This document shows, piece after piece, positions 32,430 through 42,427 of a stretch of DNA of 64,000 nt; positions within the stretch are counted from its first letter, which is position 1, and each line of letters begins with the position of its first letter. The translations under genes and the position numbers were made by a program. Origin of the DNA: an uncultured Eubacteriales bacterium (lineage in GTDB: Bacteria > Bacillota > Clostridia > Christensenellales > CAG-917). Below the pieces are notes generated by a model that made no database searches, had not been told where the DNA came from, and saw only the letters and a program-made list of their open reading frames with translations. The stretch lies in assembly GCA_900545885.1 (NCBI GenBank), contig URAF01000006.1:1-64000 (forward strand), read 5' to 3'.

Positions 32430-35400
32430 TCAGCAGATTGTAGACACTTTGAATGTCATGTCTTCGAGAACGTCGAGCAACGCTTCGACGGTGTCCTGCG
32501 ACGTGAACAGCGTGATGTTGTTCTCAACCGCCGCGCGACGGATTTCGTAACCGTCTTTCTTGGTGCTTTCTTCGTTGAGGTCGCGAGTGTTGATGACGTA
32601 AGTCACGTGACCTTTTCTTATGCTGTCGAGAATTTCTTCGCTGCCTTCGCTGATTTTGGCTTTGCTTCTGGCTTTAATGCCGTGCGCGTGCAGGAAGTCC
32701 GCCGTTCCCTTGGTTGCTTCGATGTTGAAGCCGAGTTCGTAAAACCTCTTTGCGATGGGCAGGAACGCGTCCTTGTCGCAGTCGGCAATCGTCATAAAGA
32801 CCGTGCCGTAGTTCTGCATGCTCATGCCCGACGCTTTGAGCGCTTTGTAAAGCGCGCGTTTCATTTCGGTGTCGTAACCTATCGCTTCGCCCGTGGATTT
32901 CATTTCGGGCGAGAGATAAACTTCCATACCCTTTATCTTGGAGAACGAGAACGCGGGCGCTTTGACGTACCATCTGGTGGGTTCCTTTTCGGGGAACACG
33001 GTCGTAAAGCCCTGCTCTTTCAGCGATATGCCGAGCATGACTTTCGTGCCGATATCGGCAAGCGAGTATCCCGACGCCTTGGAAATGAACGGTACCGTTC
33101 TGGACGAACGGGGGTTGACCTCGATGACGTACACGTCGTCTTTTGCGTCGACGATGAACTGAATGTTGTAAAGTCCGACTATGCCGATACCGAGACCGAG
33201 TTTTACGGTGTAGTCAATAATCTTCTTCTTGACTTCTTCGCTTATGCTGAACGTGGGATATACGCTGATACTGTCGCCGGAGTGTACGCCCGTTCTTTCG
33301 ATGTGCTGCATTATTGCGGGACAGAACACGTCTTTGCCGTCGCATACCGCGTCGACTTCGAGTTCTTTGCCGAGGACGTATTTGTCAACGAGGATTGCGT
33401 GTCCCGTGTTGAGCGCGGACGCCGATTTGAGGTATTTGCCGAGCGCTTCGGGTGTGGACGCAATTTGCATCTGTCTGCCGCCGAGAACGTAACTCGGACG
33501 TACGAGCACGGGATAACCGATTTTCGCCGCGACTTTGAGTCCGTCTTCGACCGTGAACACGGCTTCGCCCTTGGGCTGAGGAATGCCGAGTTTGGTCATT
33601 ATCTTTTCAAAGCAGTCACGGTCTTCCGCGTTGGTGATTGCCTGAACGTCCGTACCGATTATCTTCACGCCAAGAGCGTGCAGTTTGTCGGCAAGGTTGA
33701 TTGCCGTCTGTCCGCCCAGCGAAACGATGACGCCTTCGGGTTTTTCGAGGTCGATTACGTTCATCGTATCTTCGACGGTAAGCGGTTCGAAATACAGCTT
33801 GTCGGACGTCGTATAGTCCGTGGACACGGTTTCGGGGTTGTTGTTTATGATGATTGCCTCATAGCCCGCTTCCCTGATTGTCCAGATTGCGTGAACTGTG
33901 GAGTAGTCGAACTCTATGCCCTGACCGATTCTTATGGGACCGGACCCCAGAACGATAATCTTCTTGCGGTTGCTGACGACGCTTTCCTGCTCTTCTTCGT
34001 AAGTGGAATAGAAGTACGGAACATAGCTTTCGAACTCGCCCGCGCAGGTGTCAATCATCTTGTACACGGGCATAATGCCGAGCTCTTTGCGTTTGAGATA
34101 GATATCTTCTTCCGTGGACTTCCAAACTTTTGCGAGGTACTTGTCGGAAAAGCCTCTGCGTTTCGCTTCTTTGAAAACTTCCGTGTCGAAGGGGTGCGCT
34201 TTGACGACGAACTCGAATTCGACGATTTCGCGGATTTTTTCGAGGAAGAACATATCGATTTTGGTGCTGGACGCGATAAGACCGATGTCGCCGCCGCGCT
34301 CGAAGAGTTCGGCGATTGCAAACAGTCTGTCATCCGTGCAGTCTTTGATGTAATCGTAAAGTTCCTGTCTGGTCCAGGTGTCGAACTTGGGAATCCAAAT
34401 GTGGATTGCGCCGATTTCGAGAGAACGGAGTGCTTTGAGCAGGCTTTCTTCGAAGGTTCTGCCTATGCTCATGACTTCGCCCGTCGCTTTCATCTGAGTG
34501 CCGAGCTTGTTGGACGCGGTGTCGAATTTGTCGAAGGGGAAACGCGCGACTTTGGTGACGATGTAGTCAAGCGCGGGTTCGAACGCCGCGGGCGTGTTTG
34601 CAAGCATGATTTCGTCGAGGTGCATACCGAGCGCGACTTTTGCGGTTACGCGCGCAATCGGATATCCGCTGGCTTTCGACGCAAGTGCGGAAGAACGCGA
34701 TACGCGGGGGTTGACCTCGATGAGATAGTATTTGAAAGAGTGAGGGTCGAGTGCGAACTGAACGTTGCAGCCGCCTTCGATTTTGAGTTCGCGGATAATC
34801 TTCAACGCGCTGTTGCGCAGCATCTGAACTTCTTTGTTGGTGAGCGTCTGCGCGGGAGCCACGACGATACTGTCGCCAGTGTGAACGCCGACGGGGTCGA
34901 GGTTTTCCATGCTGCATATCGCAATCGCCGTATCGTTGGCGTCACGCATGACTTCGAATTCGATTTCCTTGAACCCTTTTACACTCTTTTCCACGAGAAC
35001 CTGTCCCACGGGGGAAAGTTTGAGAGCGTTTTTCATAATCTCGCAAAGTTCGGCTTCGTCCTCCGCAAAACCGCCGCCCGTGCCGCCCAGAGTGAATGCG
35101 GGACGGAGCACCACGGGATAGCCGATAACCTTTGCGGCTTCGATTGCTTCTTCCGTGCTGTACGTTATCTGAGAAGGTATGACGGGTTCGCCGATGCGCT
35201 CGCACATCTCTTTGAACTTTTCTCTGTCTTCCGCCATTTCGATACTTTCTAGCGACGTTCCGAGCAGTTTAACGTTGCATTCGTCCAAAACACCGCTTTT
35301 CGCAAGTTTCATGGCAAGGTTCAGACCGGTCTGTCCGCCGAGCGCGGGAACGATTGCGTCGGGGCGTTCGTAGCGGATTATTTTAGCCACGTATTCGAGA

Positions 35401-35609
35401 GTGAGCGGCTCCATGTAAATCTTGTCCGCCATCATCTTGTCCGTCATAATCGTGGCGGGATTGGAGTTTGCAAGCACCACTTCGTAACCCTCTTCTTTGA
35501 GAGCGATACACGCCTGCGTTCCGGCATAGTCGAACTCTGCCGCCTGCCCTATTACGATAGGACCGGAGCCTATGACAAGTACTTTCTTTATATCAGTTCT
35601 CTTTGGCAT
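32430..35609 (-). CDS. carB: Carbamoyl phosphate synthase large subunit
   Basis: CarB makes carbamoyl phosphate from bicarbonate, ammonia and two ATP. The 1059-residue protein has normal length and the internal duplication of two ATP-grasp halves. Each half opens with a similar motif (VLVIGSGPIVIGQAAEFDYA near the start; IIVLGSGPIRIGQGIEFDYS near 550). A C-terminal MGS-like allosteric domain (about 930-1059) follows. The start overlaps the end of carA by 17 bases. Ammonia would be supplied by CarA through an internal tunnel. Confidence 0.96.
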   Translation of the reverse strand: MPKRTDIKKVLVIGSGPIVIGQAAEFDYAGTQACIALKEEGYEVVLANSNPATIMTDKMMADKIYMEPLTLEYVAKIIRYERPDAIVPALGGQTGLNLAMKLAKSGVLDECNVKLLGTSLESIEMAEDREKFKEMCERIGEPVIPSQITYSTEEAIEAAKVIGYPVVLRPAFTLGGTGGGFAEDEAELCEIMKNALKLSPVGQVLVEKSVKGFKEIEFEVMRDANDTAIAICSMENLDPVGVHTGDSIVVAPAQTLTNKEVQMLRNSALKIIRELKIEGGCNVQFALDPHSFKYYLIEVNPRVSRSSALASKASGYPIARVTAKVALGMHLDEIMLANTPAAFEPALDYIVTKVARFPFDKFDTASNKLGTQMKATGEVMSIGRTFEESLLKALRSLEIGAIHIWIPKFDTWTRQELYDYIKDCTDDRLFAIAELFERGGDIGLIASSTKIDMFFLEKIREIVEFEFVVKAHPFDTEVFKEAKRRGFSDKYLAKVWKSTEEDIYLKRKELGIMPVYKMIDTCAGEFESYVPYFYSTYEEEQESVVSNRKKIIVLGSGPIRIGQGIEFDYSTVHAIWTIREAGYEAIIINNNPETVSTDYTTSDKLYFEPLTVEDTMNVIDLEKPEGVIVSLGGQTAINLADKLHALGVKIIGTDVQAITNAEDRDCFEKIMTKLGIPQPKGEAVFTVEDGLKVAAKIGYPVLVRPSYVLGGRQMQIASTPEALGKYLKSASALNTGHAILVDKYVLGKELEVDAVCDGKDVFCPAIMQHIERTGVHSGDSISVYPTFSISEEVKKKIIDYTVKLGLGIGIVGLYNIQFIVDAKDDVYVIEVNPRSSRTVPFISKASGYSLADIGTKVMLGISLKEQGFTTVFPEKEPTRWYVKAPAFSFSKIKGMEVYLSPEMKSTGEAIGYDTEMKRALYKALKASGMSMQNYGTVFMTIADCDKDAFLPIAKRFYELGFNIEATKGTADFLHAHGIKARSKAKISEGSEEILDSIRKGHVTYVINTRDLNEESTKKDGYEIRRAAVENNITLFTSQDTVEALLDVLEDMTFKVSTIC

Positions 35610-36696
35610 TTTTCTTCCACTCCTCGATATTCACGATAAACTTTTCGAACAGTCTGATGCTGTCGCAGGGTCCCGGTGCGCTTTCGGGATGGAACTGCAC
35701 CGAGAAAACGTAATTCTTTTTGTCTTCTACGCCTTCGACCGTTTTGTCAAGCAGATTGACGTGCGTGACGGAAAGTCCCGTTCCTTTCAAAGACTTCTCG
35801 TCGACTGCGTAGCTGTGGTTCTGTGCGGTGATTTCGATAAAACCCGTCGTCTTGTCGAGTATGGGATGGTTGCCGCCGCGATGACCGAATTTCAGTTTGT
35901 AAGTCTTTGCGCCGTACGCAAGGCTGATAAGCTGATGTCCCATGCAAACACCCATCATAGGCACTTTGCCTTTGAGTTGTTTGACAAGCTCGACTACTTC
36001 CGGAACATTCTCGGGGTCGCCGGGTCCGTTGCTCAGGAACACTCCGTCGGGTTTGAGGTTGAGCACGTCTTCCGCGCTGATGTTGTGAGGCACGACTATG
36101 ACGTTGCAACCCTGATTGTTGAGGTTTCTGACCATCTGCTGTTTGATGCCGCAGTCGATTGCAACCACGTTGTATTTGTGGTTGGGCGTACGGCTGTACC
36201 AGCGTTTCTTGCAACCTGCACGGTTTACCTGATCGGTCGGATATTTGTATTCGGATATGGTTTTGAGAGCGTCTTCCGTCGGAACGCTTTCGTCAACAAG
36301 GTACGCAACCATAGAACCTTTGTCGCGTATCGTTCTCACCAGTTTGCGGGTGTCGATACCCTGCAATCCCGGTACGGAATTTTCTTCCAACAGCTCGGAA
36401 AGGGTTTTCGTGTAACGGAAGTTGGAGGGGTCGTCGTTGTAGTCGCGGACTATGAGCGCTTTGAGCAGCAGGCTTTTGCTTTCATAGTCCTCATCCGTAA
36501 TACCGTAGTTGCCTATGATGGGATAGGACATTACGATAATCTGGTCGCAGTAACTGGGGTCGGAAATAATTTCCTGATACCCTGCCATCGACGTGTTGAA
36601 CACGATTTCGCCGATTGCGTCCACGTTCGCGCCGAACCCTGTTCCGACGTAAACGTCGCCGTTTTCCAGCACAAGTTTTCTTTTCACTCTTTCCAT
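35593..36696 (-). CDS. carA: Carbamoyl phosphate synthase small subunit
   Basis: CarA is the glutaminase that feeds ammonia to CarB. The 367-residue protein has the N-terminal CPSase domain (MAGYQEIISDPSYCDQIIVM) and a C-terminal class I glutamine amidotransferase domain. That domain has FLSNGPGDPEN, the nucleophile cysteine in MMGVCMGHQL, and VQFHPESAPGP supplying the catalytic His and Glu. It overlaps pyrC by 13 bases upstream and carB by 17 downstream. Confidence 0.95.
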   Translation of the reverse strand: MERVKRKLVLENGDVYVGTGFGANVDAIGEIVFNTSMAGYQEIISDPSYCDQIIVMSYPIIGNYGITDEDYESKSLLLKALIVRDYNDDPSNFRYTKTLSELLEENSVPGLQGIDTRKLVRTIRDKGSMVAYLVDESVPTEDALKTISEYKYPTDQVNRAGCKKRWYSRTPNHKYNVVAIDCGIKQQMVRNLNNQGCNVIVVPHNISAEDVLNLKPDGVFLSNGPGDPENVPEVVELVKQLKGKVPMMGVCMGHQLISLAYGAKTYKLKFGHRGGNHPILDKTTGFIEITAQNHSYAVDEKSLKGTGLSVTHVNLLDKTVEGVEDKKNYVFSVQFHPESAPGPCDSIRLFEKFIVNIEEWKKNAKEN

Positions 36697-37943
36697 ATTA
36701 TTTCTCCGTTATAAATTGTCATGATGTTCTTTCCGCACACCGTTCTGCCTTCGAAAGGAGTGCTGTTGCCTTTTGACGCGCTGTCCTGTCCTCTCACCGT
36801 CCATTCTCTCGAAAGGTCCAGAACGGCAAGATTTGCTATCGCGCCGTCGTATATGTCGCCGCCTGCAATCCCGAAACGCCTGCAAGGAGCCGTGCTCATC
36901 GCATAAATCAGTCTTTCAAGCGGAATTATACCTTTTTTCACAAGCTCGGTGTACAGCACCGCAAACGCGCCTTCCAGCCCGATGACGCCCATAAGACTGC
37001 CTTTCAGTCCCCTCGATTTCTCTTCGTCAGAGTGCGGCGCGTGGTCCGTCGCAATCATATCCAGCGTTCCGTCCGCCAGCGCCGCGCGGAGTGCTTCTCT
37101 GTCCTCGCGCGAACGGAGCGGAGGGTTCATCTTGAACCTGCCGTCTTCCTGCAAATCATCCTCGCAAAGCACGAGATAATGAGGTGCCGTCTCCGCCGTA
37201 ACGTTGACGCCTGCGGCTTTCGCTTTTCTTATGATTTCCACGCTTTCTTTCGTGGACACGTGGCATACGTGATAGGCAACGCCCGTTTCCGCGGCAAGCG
37301 CAACGTCACGCTCCACCATTTTCCACTCGCTTTCCGAAGATATGCCCTTGTGCCCGTGAGCGGCGGCATATCTGCCCGCATGAACGTATCCGCCGTCAAG
37401 CAGGCTTTCGTCTTCGCAGTGCGCGGCAATAATCTTGCCGCAGACTTTTGCGCGCAACATTGCCTCTTTCATTTTTTCGGGGTTCTGCACGCCTTTTCCG
37501 TCGTCGGAAAACGCTATCACCTCGGGAGCAAGCCCTTCTATGTCCGAAAGTTCCTTGCCTTTTTCGCCGACGGTGAGTGCCCCGTACGGGTAAACGTCGA
37601 TTTTCGCACCGCTGCGGATTGCGGCAAGTTCGACGTCCAGATTTTCTTTGCTGTCGGGCACGGGGTTAAGGTTGGGCATTGCGCAAAGCGCTGTATATCC
37701 GCCTTTTGCTCCGCATAAAGTCCCGCTTTCTATGCTCTCTTTATAAAAAAAACCGGGTTCCCGCAGATGCACGTGTACGTCTGCAAAACCCGGAACGATA
37801 AATAATCCGCTTGCGTCGATGGTTTCGGAACACATCGCGGGAGAATACGACCCCCCTTCGAAAACTTTACCGCCGTCGACGAACAAATCACCCTTTGCGG
37901 GTCCTTTCGTCGTATAGTAAGTCGCGTTTTTGAAGAGCAACAT
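36684..37943 (-). CDS. pyrC: Dihydroorotase
   Basis: This first gene of the pyr operon cyclises carbamoyl aspartate to dihydroorotate. ATG 37943 (419 residues) follows GGGAGAAAG; a further in-frame start at 37958 is less well placed. Zinc ligands are His57 and His59 in VHVHLREPG, and the metal-binding Asp is in IATDHAPHSDEEK. Length and motifs fit the class I (bacterial PyrC, Bacillus-type) enzyme. The promoter at 37969-37996 leaves a leader of only about 20 bases, so no PyrR-type attenuator can fit there. Confidence 0.94.
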   Translation of the reverse strand: MLLFKNATYYTTKGPAKGDLFVDGGKVFEGGSYSPAMCSETIDASGLFIVPGFADVHVHLREPGFFYKESIESGTLCGAKGGYTALCAMPNLNPVPDSKENLDVELAAIRSGAKIDVYPYGALTVGEKGKELSDIEGLAPEVIAFSDDGKGVQNPEKMKEAMLRAKVCGKIIAAHCEDESLLDGGYVHAGRYAAAHGHKGISSESEWKMVERDVALAAETGVAYHVCHVSTKESVEIIRKAKAAGVNVTAETAPHYLVLCEDDLQEDGRFKMNPPLRSREDREALRAALADGTLDMIATDHAPHSDEEKSRGLKGSLMGVIGLEGAFAVLYTELVKKGIIPLERLIYAMSTAPCRRFGIAGGDIYDGAIANLAVLDLSREWTVRGQDSASKGNSTPFEGRTVCGKNIMTIYNGEIIWKE

Positions 37944-37968
37944 TTGTCTTTCTCCCAAAATTTTTTCT

Positions 37969-37996
37969 ATTATATCACACAGCCCGCGGATTGCAA
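37969..37996 (-). promoter_or_regulatory. Promoter of the pyr operon
   Basis: The minus strand reads TTGCAA, a 16-base spacer, then TATAAT, followed by an AT-rich start region and the pyrC ribosome binding site. Confidence 0.65.
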
Positions 37997-38242
37997 AGTG
38001 CTTGACGGCAATTTTTCAAAATTTTCAACACGTAGTGTTTGCAATCGTCCGCACTTTACACAGCGCCCTTTTGCACCTCGACGCGCCGTTTGTTTTACAG
38101 CCGATTTTTCTCCGCTCACCATGTTGTTTCAAGCTGTTTGTCTGCTTGTTTGTTTATTATACTTATATTTATATAGTAAATATATAGTTTTCCTTAATTA
38201 ATAAGGCAGATTGATAGGTCGTCTGTTGCCTTTTCGGAGCAC

Positions 38243-38279
38243 AAAAAAAGCACCGCCCGAAGGCGGTGCTTTAAGATTG
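38243..38279 (-). terminator. Terminator of the membrane-protein operon
   Basis: Perfect 11-bp stem (AAAGCACCGCC and GGCGGTGCTTT) with a CGAA loop, read on the minus strand as a TTCG tetraloop followed by seven T. It starts directly after the stop of the gene at 38282. Confidence 0.9.
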
Positions 38280-38281
38280 CT

Positions 38282-40162
38282 TTACTCGACCGTTACGGAT
38301 TCGTCGCCGTCGGCTTTTTCTTCGTCCGACATTGTTTCTTCTTTCACGTCTTCTTCAAACACCGCGTTGTCCGCTGCGGGTTCGTTGACGACGGGTGCTT
38401 CCGCGCCATCGACGGGTCCGGTTACGGGAACATAGTTCGCTTCGAATTCGTCTTTGATGCGTTTCTTGTATTCACGGCAGCAGCCTGCTGCAAAGACCGC
38501 AAGCACAGACACGGCACCGAAGATGAACAGCCAGTTTCTCAACGACATTACGGAGATAACCGCGAACAGCAGGGAGTTGGATTGCATCCAGGTCATATAC
38601 TGGTAACCCAGCAAACCTTTTTCGACGTTGGAAGGACGAACCGCGATTTTCAGTGCGCCCGTATCGTCGATGCAGATGCCGAGAGAAAGTTCTCTGCCGC
38701 CCGTTGCCGTGGATATGGTATCTTTGATGCCGTCGAGCAATTCACCGAGGAAATCGTTGACGCTTCCGCCGGGAGCAACGACTTTGATGAGCAGGTTGAC
38801 GACATCGAGAAGTTCACTGAGCGTCAAGGGCTTTTGGAGTTTTTCCACTACGCCGCTGAGCGCCTGTTTGATGCTGTCGGGAAGAAGTCCAACGACGAAG
38901 GACAGGTCAATCGTGATGCCGTCAAGGCTTGCGACGTCCATGTTCTTTCCGTCCATGTCCAGAACGCTCCATTGTACGGGCTGTCTGACGTAACCGCCGA
39001 TGAGGTTGTTGTTTTCGTCATAAGACGGAATGATGACTGCGCCTTTGTTGACTTTGACGCCTTCAACAGGGTTGACGACCAATGCTTTCTGATGTGCGGA
39101 ATCCCATTCGACCGCGCCGGACGTTGCGAGCAGGGTTTTGACTTCGTCGGGCATATAGAGCTCGAAGAAGTATGCGTCGTCGGGTTCAACGATGGTGCCG
39201 TTGTTCATTTCCGCACCCTTTCCGTCGGAATAGGTGTAGCCTTCGTCAAGCAACAGTCTGATGACGACGGGAATGGTCATTCTGTTGGACGTTGCATAAA
39301 GAATGAGAGAGTCGTCATAGGTTACGTATCCGTCCTGATACATGCTTGCATAGTTGTTGTTGAAGAGGTAAGCTATTCTGTCGTTGTTGAAGCCCTCTTT
39401 GCTGAGTTTTTCAAACTCGGGATAGATATAGTCGGTTACCGCGTGCGCAAAACTGCGTCTGGATCTGTTGCCCCATTCGGTATCGGGTCCGAGGAAGGCG
39501 TAGTTTACGTCGGTCAGGATCCATTCGTCATAGATGAAGTTGAACAGTTCCTGTTTGAGGGCGGGCATTTTGTTCCAGATATAAGTGTCGTAATACGCCT
39601 TGTCGCGACCAGCGAGGACGCTGCTGTAATAAGAGGTGTTTTTGGACACTTCGCTGTTGGAACTCATGGACGAATAGTCGTATTTCGGGTCATAGTTGCC
39701 GTTGAGCAGGTTGAGCATTATGAACTTGCGGACAATCTGCGCGTTGAACTGTGCCTGGTCTTCGTATTCGTGTCCCAAATCCTCGACAAACAATGTGCTG
39801 GACGTGAGTTTTGCGAGAATGTCGGGCAGAACGACGTCGAGCGCCACACCGATGACCGCGGTAAGAATGACGACGGTTACGATGAGAACCACGGTTTGAT
39901 GTCTGATAGGTTTCTTGGATTTCTTTCTGGTCACGCAAAGCGCAACAATGAGGAACACAAGCCCGAACACGCCTGCAAGAATGGTTCCCACGAAAGGCCA
40001 GAAGGAATAATAAGGAACGAGCTGCCACATTTCATATCCGAACACGCCTGCAAGGATAATGAGAATGGGGAAACTGATGATATAGAATACTGCTTCGAGA
40101 GTGGTAAGTCCTGCGATTTTGCTCTGTACCGCTTTTGCGGGATTGGCTTTATTGTTTTTCAT
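38282..40162 (-). CDS. Large membrane protein of unknown function (operon gene 3)
   Basis: This 626-residue protein starts at ATG 40162 behind a strong AAGGAGGTG; an in-frame extension to 40198 lies in the previous gene. Three membrane helices lie near residues 22-45, 52-80 and 90-115. A ~420-residue extracytoplasmic domain follows, then a fourth helix (about 540-565), a CCREYKKR junction and a ~60-residue very acidic cytoplasmic tail. The same order occurs in the upstream gene, with local resemblances such as DLGHEYEDQAQFN versus DQLGHFNSK and VAPGGSVNDFLGELLDGI versus VAPGMTTEDVLNGLISDLLG. The two are therefore probably ancient paralogues. I recognise no named domain. It may form a membrane complex with the upstream protein and the lipoprotein encoded first. 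Confidence 0.8.
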   Translation of the reverse strand: MKNNKANPAKAVQSKIAGLTTLEAVFYIISFPILIILAGVFGYEMWQLVPYYSFWPFVGTILAGVFGLVFLIVALCVTRKKSKKPIRHQTVVLIVTVVILTAVIGVALDVVLPDILAKLTSSTLFVEDLGHEYEDQAQFNAQIVRKFIMLNLLNGNYDPKYDYSSMSSNSEVSKNTSYYSSVLAGRDKAYYDTYIWNKMPALKQELFNFIYDEWILTDVNYAFLGPDTEWGNRSRRSFAHAVTDYIYPEFEKLSKEGFNNDRIAYLFNNNYASMYQDGYVTYDDSLILYATSNRMTIPVVIRLLLDEGYTYSDGKGAEMNNGTIVEPDDAYFFELYMPDEVKTLLATSGAVEWDSAHQKALVVNPVEGVKVNKGAVIIPSYDENNNLIGGYVRQPVQWSVLDMDGKNMDVASLDGITIDLSFVVGLLPDSIKQALSGVVEKLQKPLTLSELLDVVNLLIKVVAPGGSVNDFLGELLDGIKDTISTATGGRELSLGICIDDTGALKIAVRPSNVEKGLLGYQYMTWMQSNSLLFAVISVMSLRNWLFIFGAVSVLAVFAAGCCREYKKRIKDEFEANYVPVTGPVDGAEAPVVNEPAADNAVFEEDVKEETMSDEEKADGDESVTVE

Positions 40163-40163
40163 A

Positions 40164-42344
40164 TTACAGCACCTCCTTCTCGTTATCTTCCGAAACAAGT
40201 GGCTCGGTGGTCTCCTCTGCTATCGCATCGGGTTCGGTCGCGTTTTCGGCAACCGCAATATCCTGTTCGTCTGCCGAAGGAGCGGCAACGTCTTCGTCCT
40301 TACCGGATTTTTTCTTGGATTTCTTGGATTTTTCCACGACAACTTCCTGTCCTGTTGCAAACAGCATTTCGCGTTCGCCCGCTATACCGCTGAGAATGGT
40401 GAACAGCATAACGAAAGGCAGGAAACCGACGATAAGTTCTCTCAGGCTGAACAGAGGATAGTAAACTCTCTTGTACGCGAGGTCGGTCTGCAACTGTTTG
40501 ACGGACGCGTAATCCGCAAGTCCGACGGAAGAGGGATAAGTGCCGTTGCCGATGGTGTCGCCCGCGATAAGGCTGCTGCCGGGGATGAGGACGGAACCAA
40601 TCATATAACCGTGCAAACCGCCTTCGTAGTTCGCGCGGTCGAGCATCGCGTAATATTTTGCAAGTTCTTTTTCTTCTTCGGTTACGGCAGCCGCTTCATA
40701 GTAGTCGTAAACGGGTTTGATTTCGGGGTTGTCATACCAGTAAAGACCGCCGAGCAGGTCGGAAATCAGTCCGTTGAGAACGTCTTCGGTGGTCATGCCG
40801 GGTGCAACGGTTATAGGAATATTGATGCCGAGCAGTCCGAGCAACGTTCCTACGATATCGTTACCGAGTATGGAGTTGAGAAGACCCGCAACGTCGTTGT
40901 TGAGGAACTTCTTGGCAATCATATCAAGAACTCTGGAAAGACTGCCGATGAGGTTTCCGTCCAACATAACGGTGAACGTCTTGGTTTCTTCGTCCCAGCC
41001 GGGTGCTCCCGCAAATCCGGTGTCGTTTGCGACAAGCGAACCGGAAAGTATAATTTGCAGACCTTTTTCTGCGTCGGCTTTGATTTCGATGCCGAGTTCG
41101 AGAGGCTGACCGGTTTCGCCGCCGCCGATGACGTCGAATTTAAGGGGATAAACGCCGTTGACGAAGGACAGCAGTTTGACGATGTAGCTGTTCTTGCCGA
41201 TTGCCGCGCCGAGCGCGCCGAGAATGTTGGCAAGGTCGCCCTGTGTGATGGTGTGCTCTGCTTCTTCGCCGTCGTTCACGTCTTCGGGATCACCGAATGC
41301 CTGATTCCATATAAACGCTAGTTCGGGGTCGGAATTGTATTCGTCGTAACGGCGCTGCGTTGCCTGTTCGATGATTTTTTCGTGGATTTCGTCGGAGCCG
41401 CCGAGTTCGTCAATCTTCATCTGGGCATAGTAATAATCTTCGAGAATACGAAGCGCAACGTCAATGCCGAACACGTAGCCGTCGGAAAGCATACCGTTGG
41501 AGTTGTAGGAAGCGTAACCGTAAATACCGTCTCTCATCTGGGACATCTTGGACGTCTTGTACCATACGTATCTGGTAACGTCCACGGTTGCACTGCCGCT
41601 GTCACCCGCGGGAATGGAGTTGGAATACTTCGCGAAGTAATAGCCTTCGTAAACTACGCCGTCCAGTTCGAGTTTGCCGTCCGCATTGGGCGCAACCTTG
41701 ACAAGACCGGTTTCGGAGCCCGTATAACCGTATATTTCTTCGTACGTTATGGGTTTGTTTGCCGTGTTGTCGGCAACGCCTGCCTTCTGAGCGCCGCTGA
41801 GACCGATGTTGTAATACACCAACACGTTCTCGACTTCCTGAATGAACAGGTCGTTGTATCCGATACGTCTGCCGGACGGACGGGAAGAATCGCTGGTCTT
41901 GGAATTGAAGTGACCGAGCTGGTCTTTGTAGCTCTCGACCACTACTCCGTCTGCCGCGTTCTCCGCAATAGCGTCAAGCTGAACGGGCATGACAAGGTCC
42001 ATAACGACAACGGGAACCAACATGACTATGAGAGTTATCGCCGCGACAATCACGGTTCTCGCGCGTCTGTTTTTGACGGTTTTTGCGAGAATGATGTGAA
42101 TGAGCGCGATGACCGCCCATATTCCGAACGCCACCCAGAAGCCGTAAAGCGAAGTTCCTTTGAACAGAACCTGCATGTTCGCGAACAACTCCGAACTTGC
42201 CAGTCCCGCATAGGCATATTCACCTGCAAAGAGGGAAATGGCCGTCACGAGAGTCGCAAGAACGAAAAGAGGCAGTCCGAGGCAATAGAAAACAACTTTT
42301 AGCGTGCGAAAAAGTTTGATTTTGTTACTGCTACGCTGTTCCAT
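40164..42344 (-). CDS. Large membrane protein of unknown function (operon gene 2)
   Basis: This 726-residue protein has GGAG just before ATG 42344 and ends 1 base before the next start. Topology matches its neighbour: helices near 17-40, 66-88 and 96-118, an outer domain of ~500 residues, a helix near 650-672, a Lys/Ser-rich junction (KSKKSKKKSGK) and a ~45-residue acidic tail. The outer domain has repeated short hydrophobic segments such as LANILGALGAAIG, VAGLLNSILGNDIVGTLLGL and GLISDLLGGLYWY that could be amphipathic helices. No catalytic motif is visible. Function unknown. Confidence 0.8.
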   Translation of the reverse strand: MEQRSSNKIKLFRTLKVVFYCLGLPLFVLATLVTAISLFAGEYAYAGLASSELFANMQVLFKGTSLYGFWVAFGIWAVIALIHIILAKTVKNRRARTVIVAAITLIVMLVPVVVMDLVMPVQLDAIAENAADGVVVESYKDQLGHFNSKTSDSSRPSGRRIGYNDLFIQEVENVLVYYNIGLSGAQKAGVADNTANKPITYEEIYGYTGSETGLVKVAPNADGKLELDGVVYEGYYFAKYSNSIPAGDSGSATVDVTRYVWYKTSKMSQMRDGIYGYASYNSNGMLSDGYVFGIDVALRILEDYYYAQMKIDELGGSDEIHEKIIEQATQRRYDEYNSDPELAFIWNQAFGDPEDVNDGEEAEHTITQGDLANILGALGAAIGKNSYIVKLLSFVNGVYPLKFDVIGGGETGQPLELGIEIKADAEKGLQIILSGSLVANDTGFAGAPGWDEETKTFTVMLDGNLIGSLSRVLDMIAKKFLNNDVAGLLNSILGNDIVGTLLGLLGINIPITVAPGMTTEDVLNGLISDLLGGLYWYDNPEIKPVYDYYEAAAVTEEEKELAKYYAMLDRANYEGGLHGYMIGSVLIPGSSLIAGDTIGNGTYPSSVGLADYASVKQLQTDLAYKRVYYPLFSLRELIVGFLPFVMLFTILSGIAGEREMLFATGQEVVVEKSKKSKKKSGKDEDVAAPSADEQDIAVAENATEPDAIAEETTEPLVSEDNEKEVL

Positions 42345-42427
42345 AATTTTCTCCTTTTTCTTGAATGCGGATGAGGAAGGAATTCCTCGGTTGATTTATT
42401 TTTTGTCCGATAAAATCGGTGTATACC

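Larger units (their letters stand above)
37944..38281. other. Intergenic region upstream of the pyr operon
   Basis: This 338-base stretch carries the pyr promoter (37969-37996), an AACAC-GTA-GTGTT palindrome near 38026-38040 just beyond the -35, an AT-rich tract (38150-38205) and the terminator of the neighbouring membrane-protein operon (38243-38272). I see no gene. Confidence 0.55.

Noticed and set aside
37944..38281. PyrR-dependent attenuator upstream of pyrC
   Set aside because: The promoter leaves about 20 leader bases and there is no hairpin/T-run between it and pyrC.
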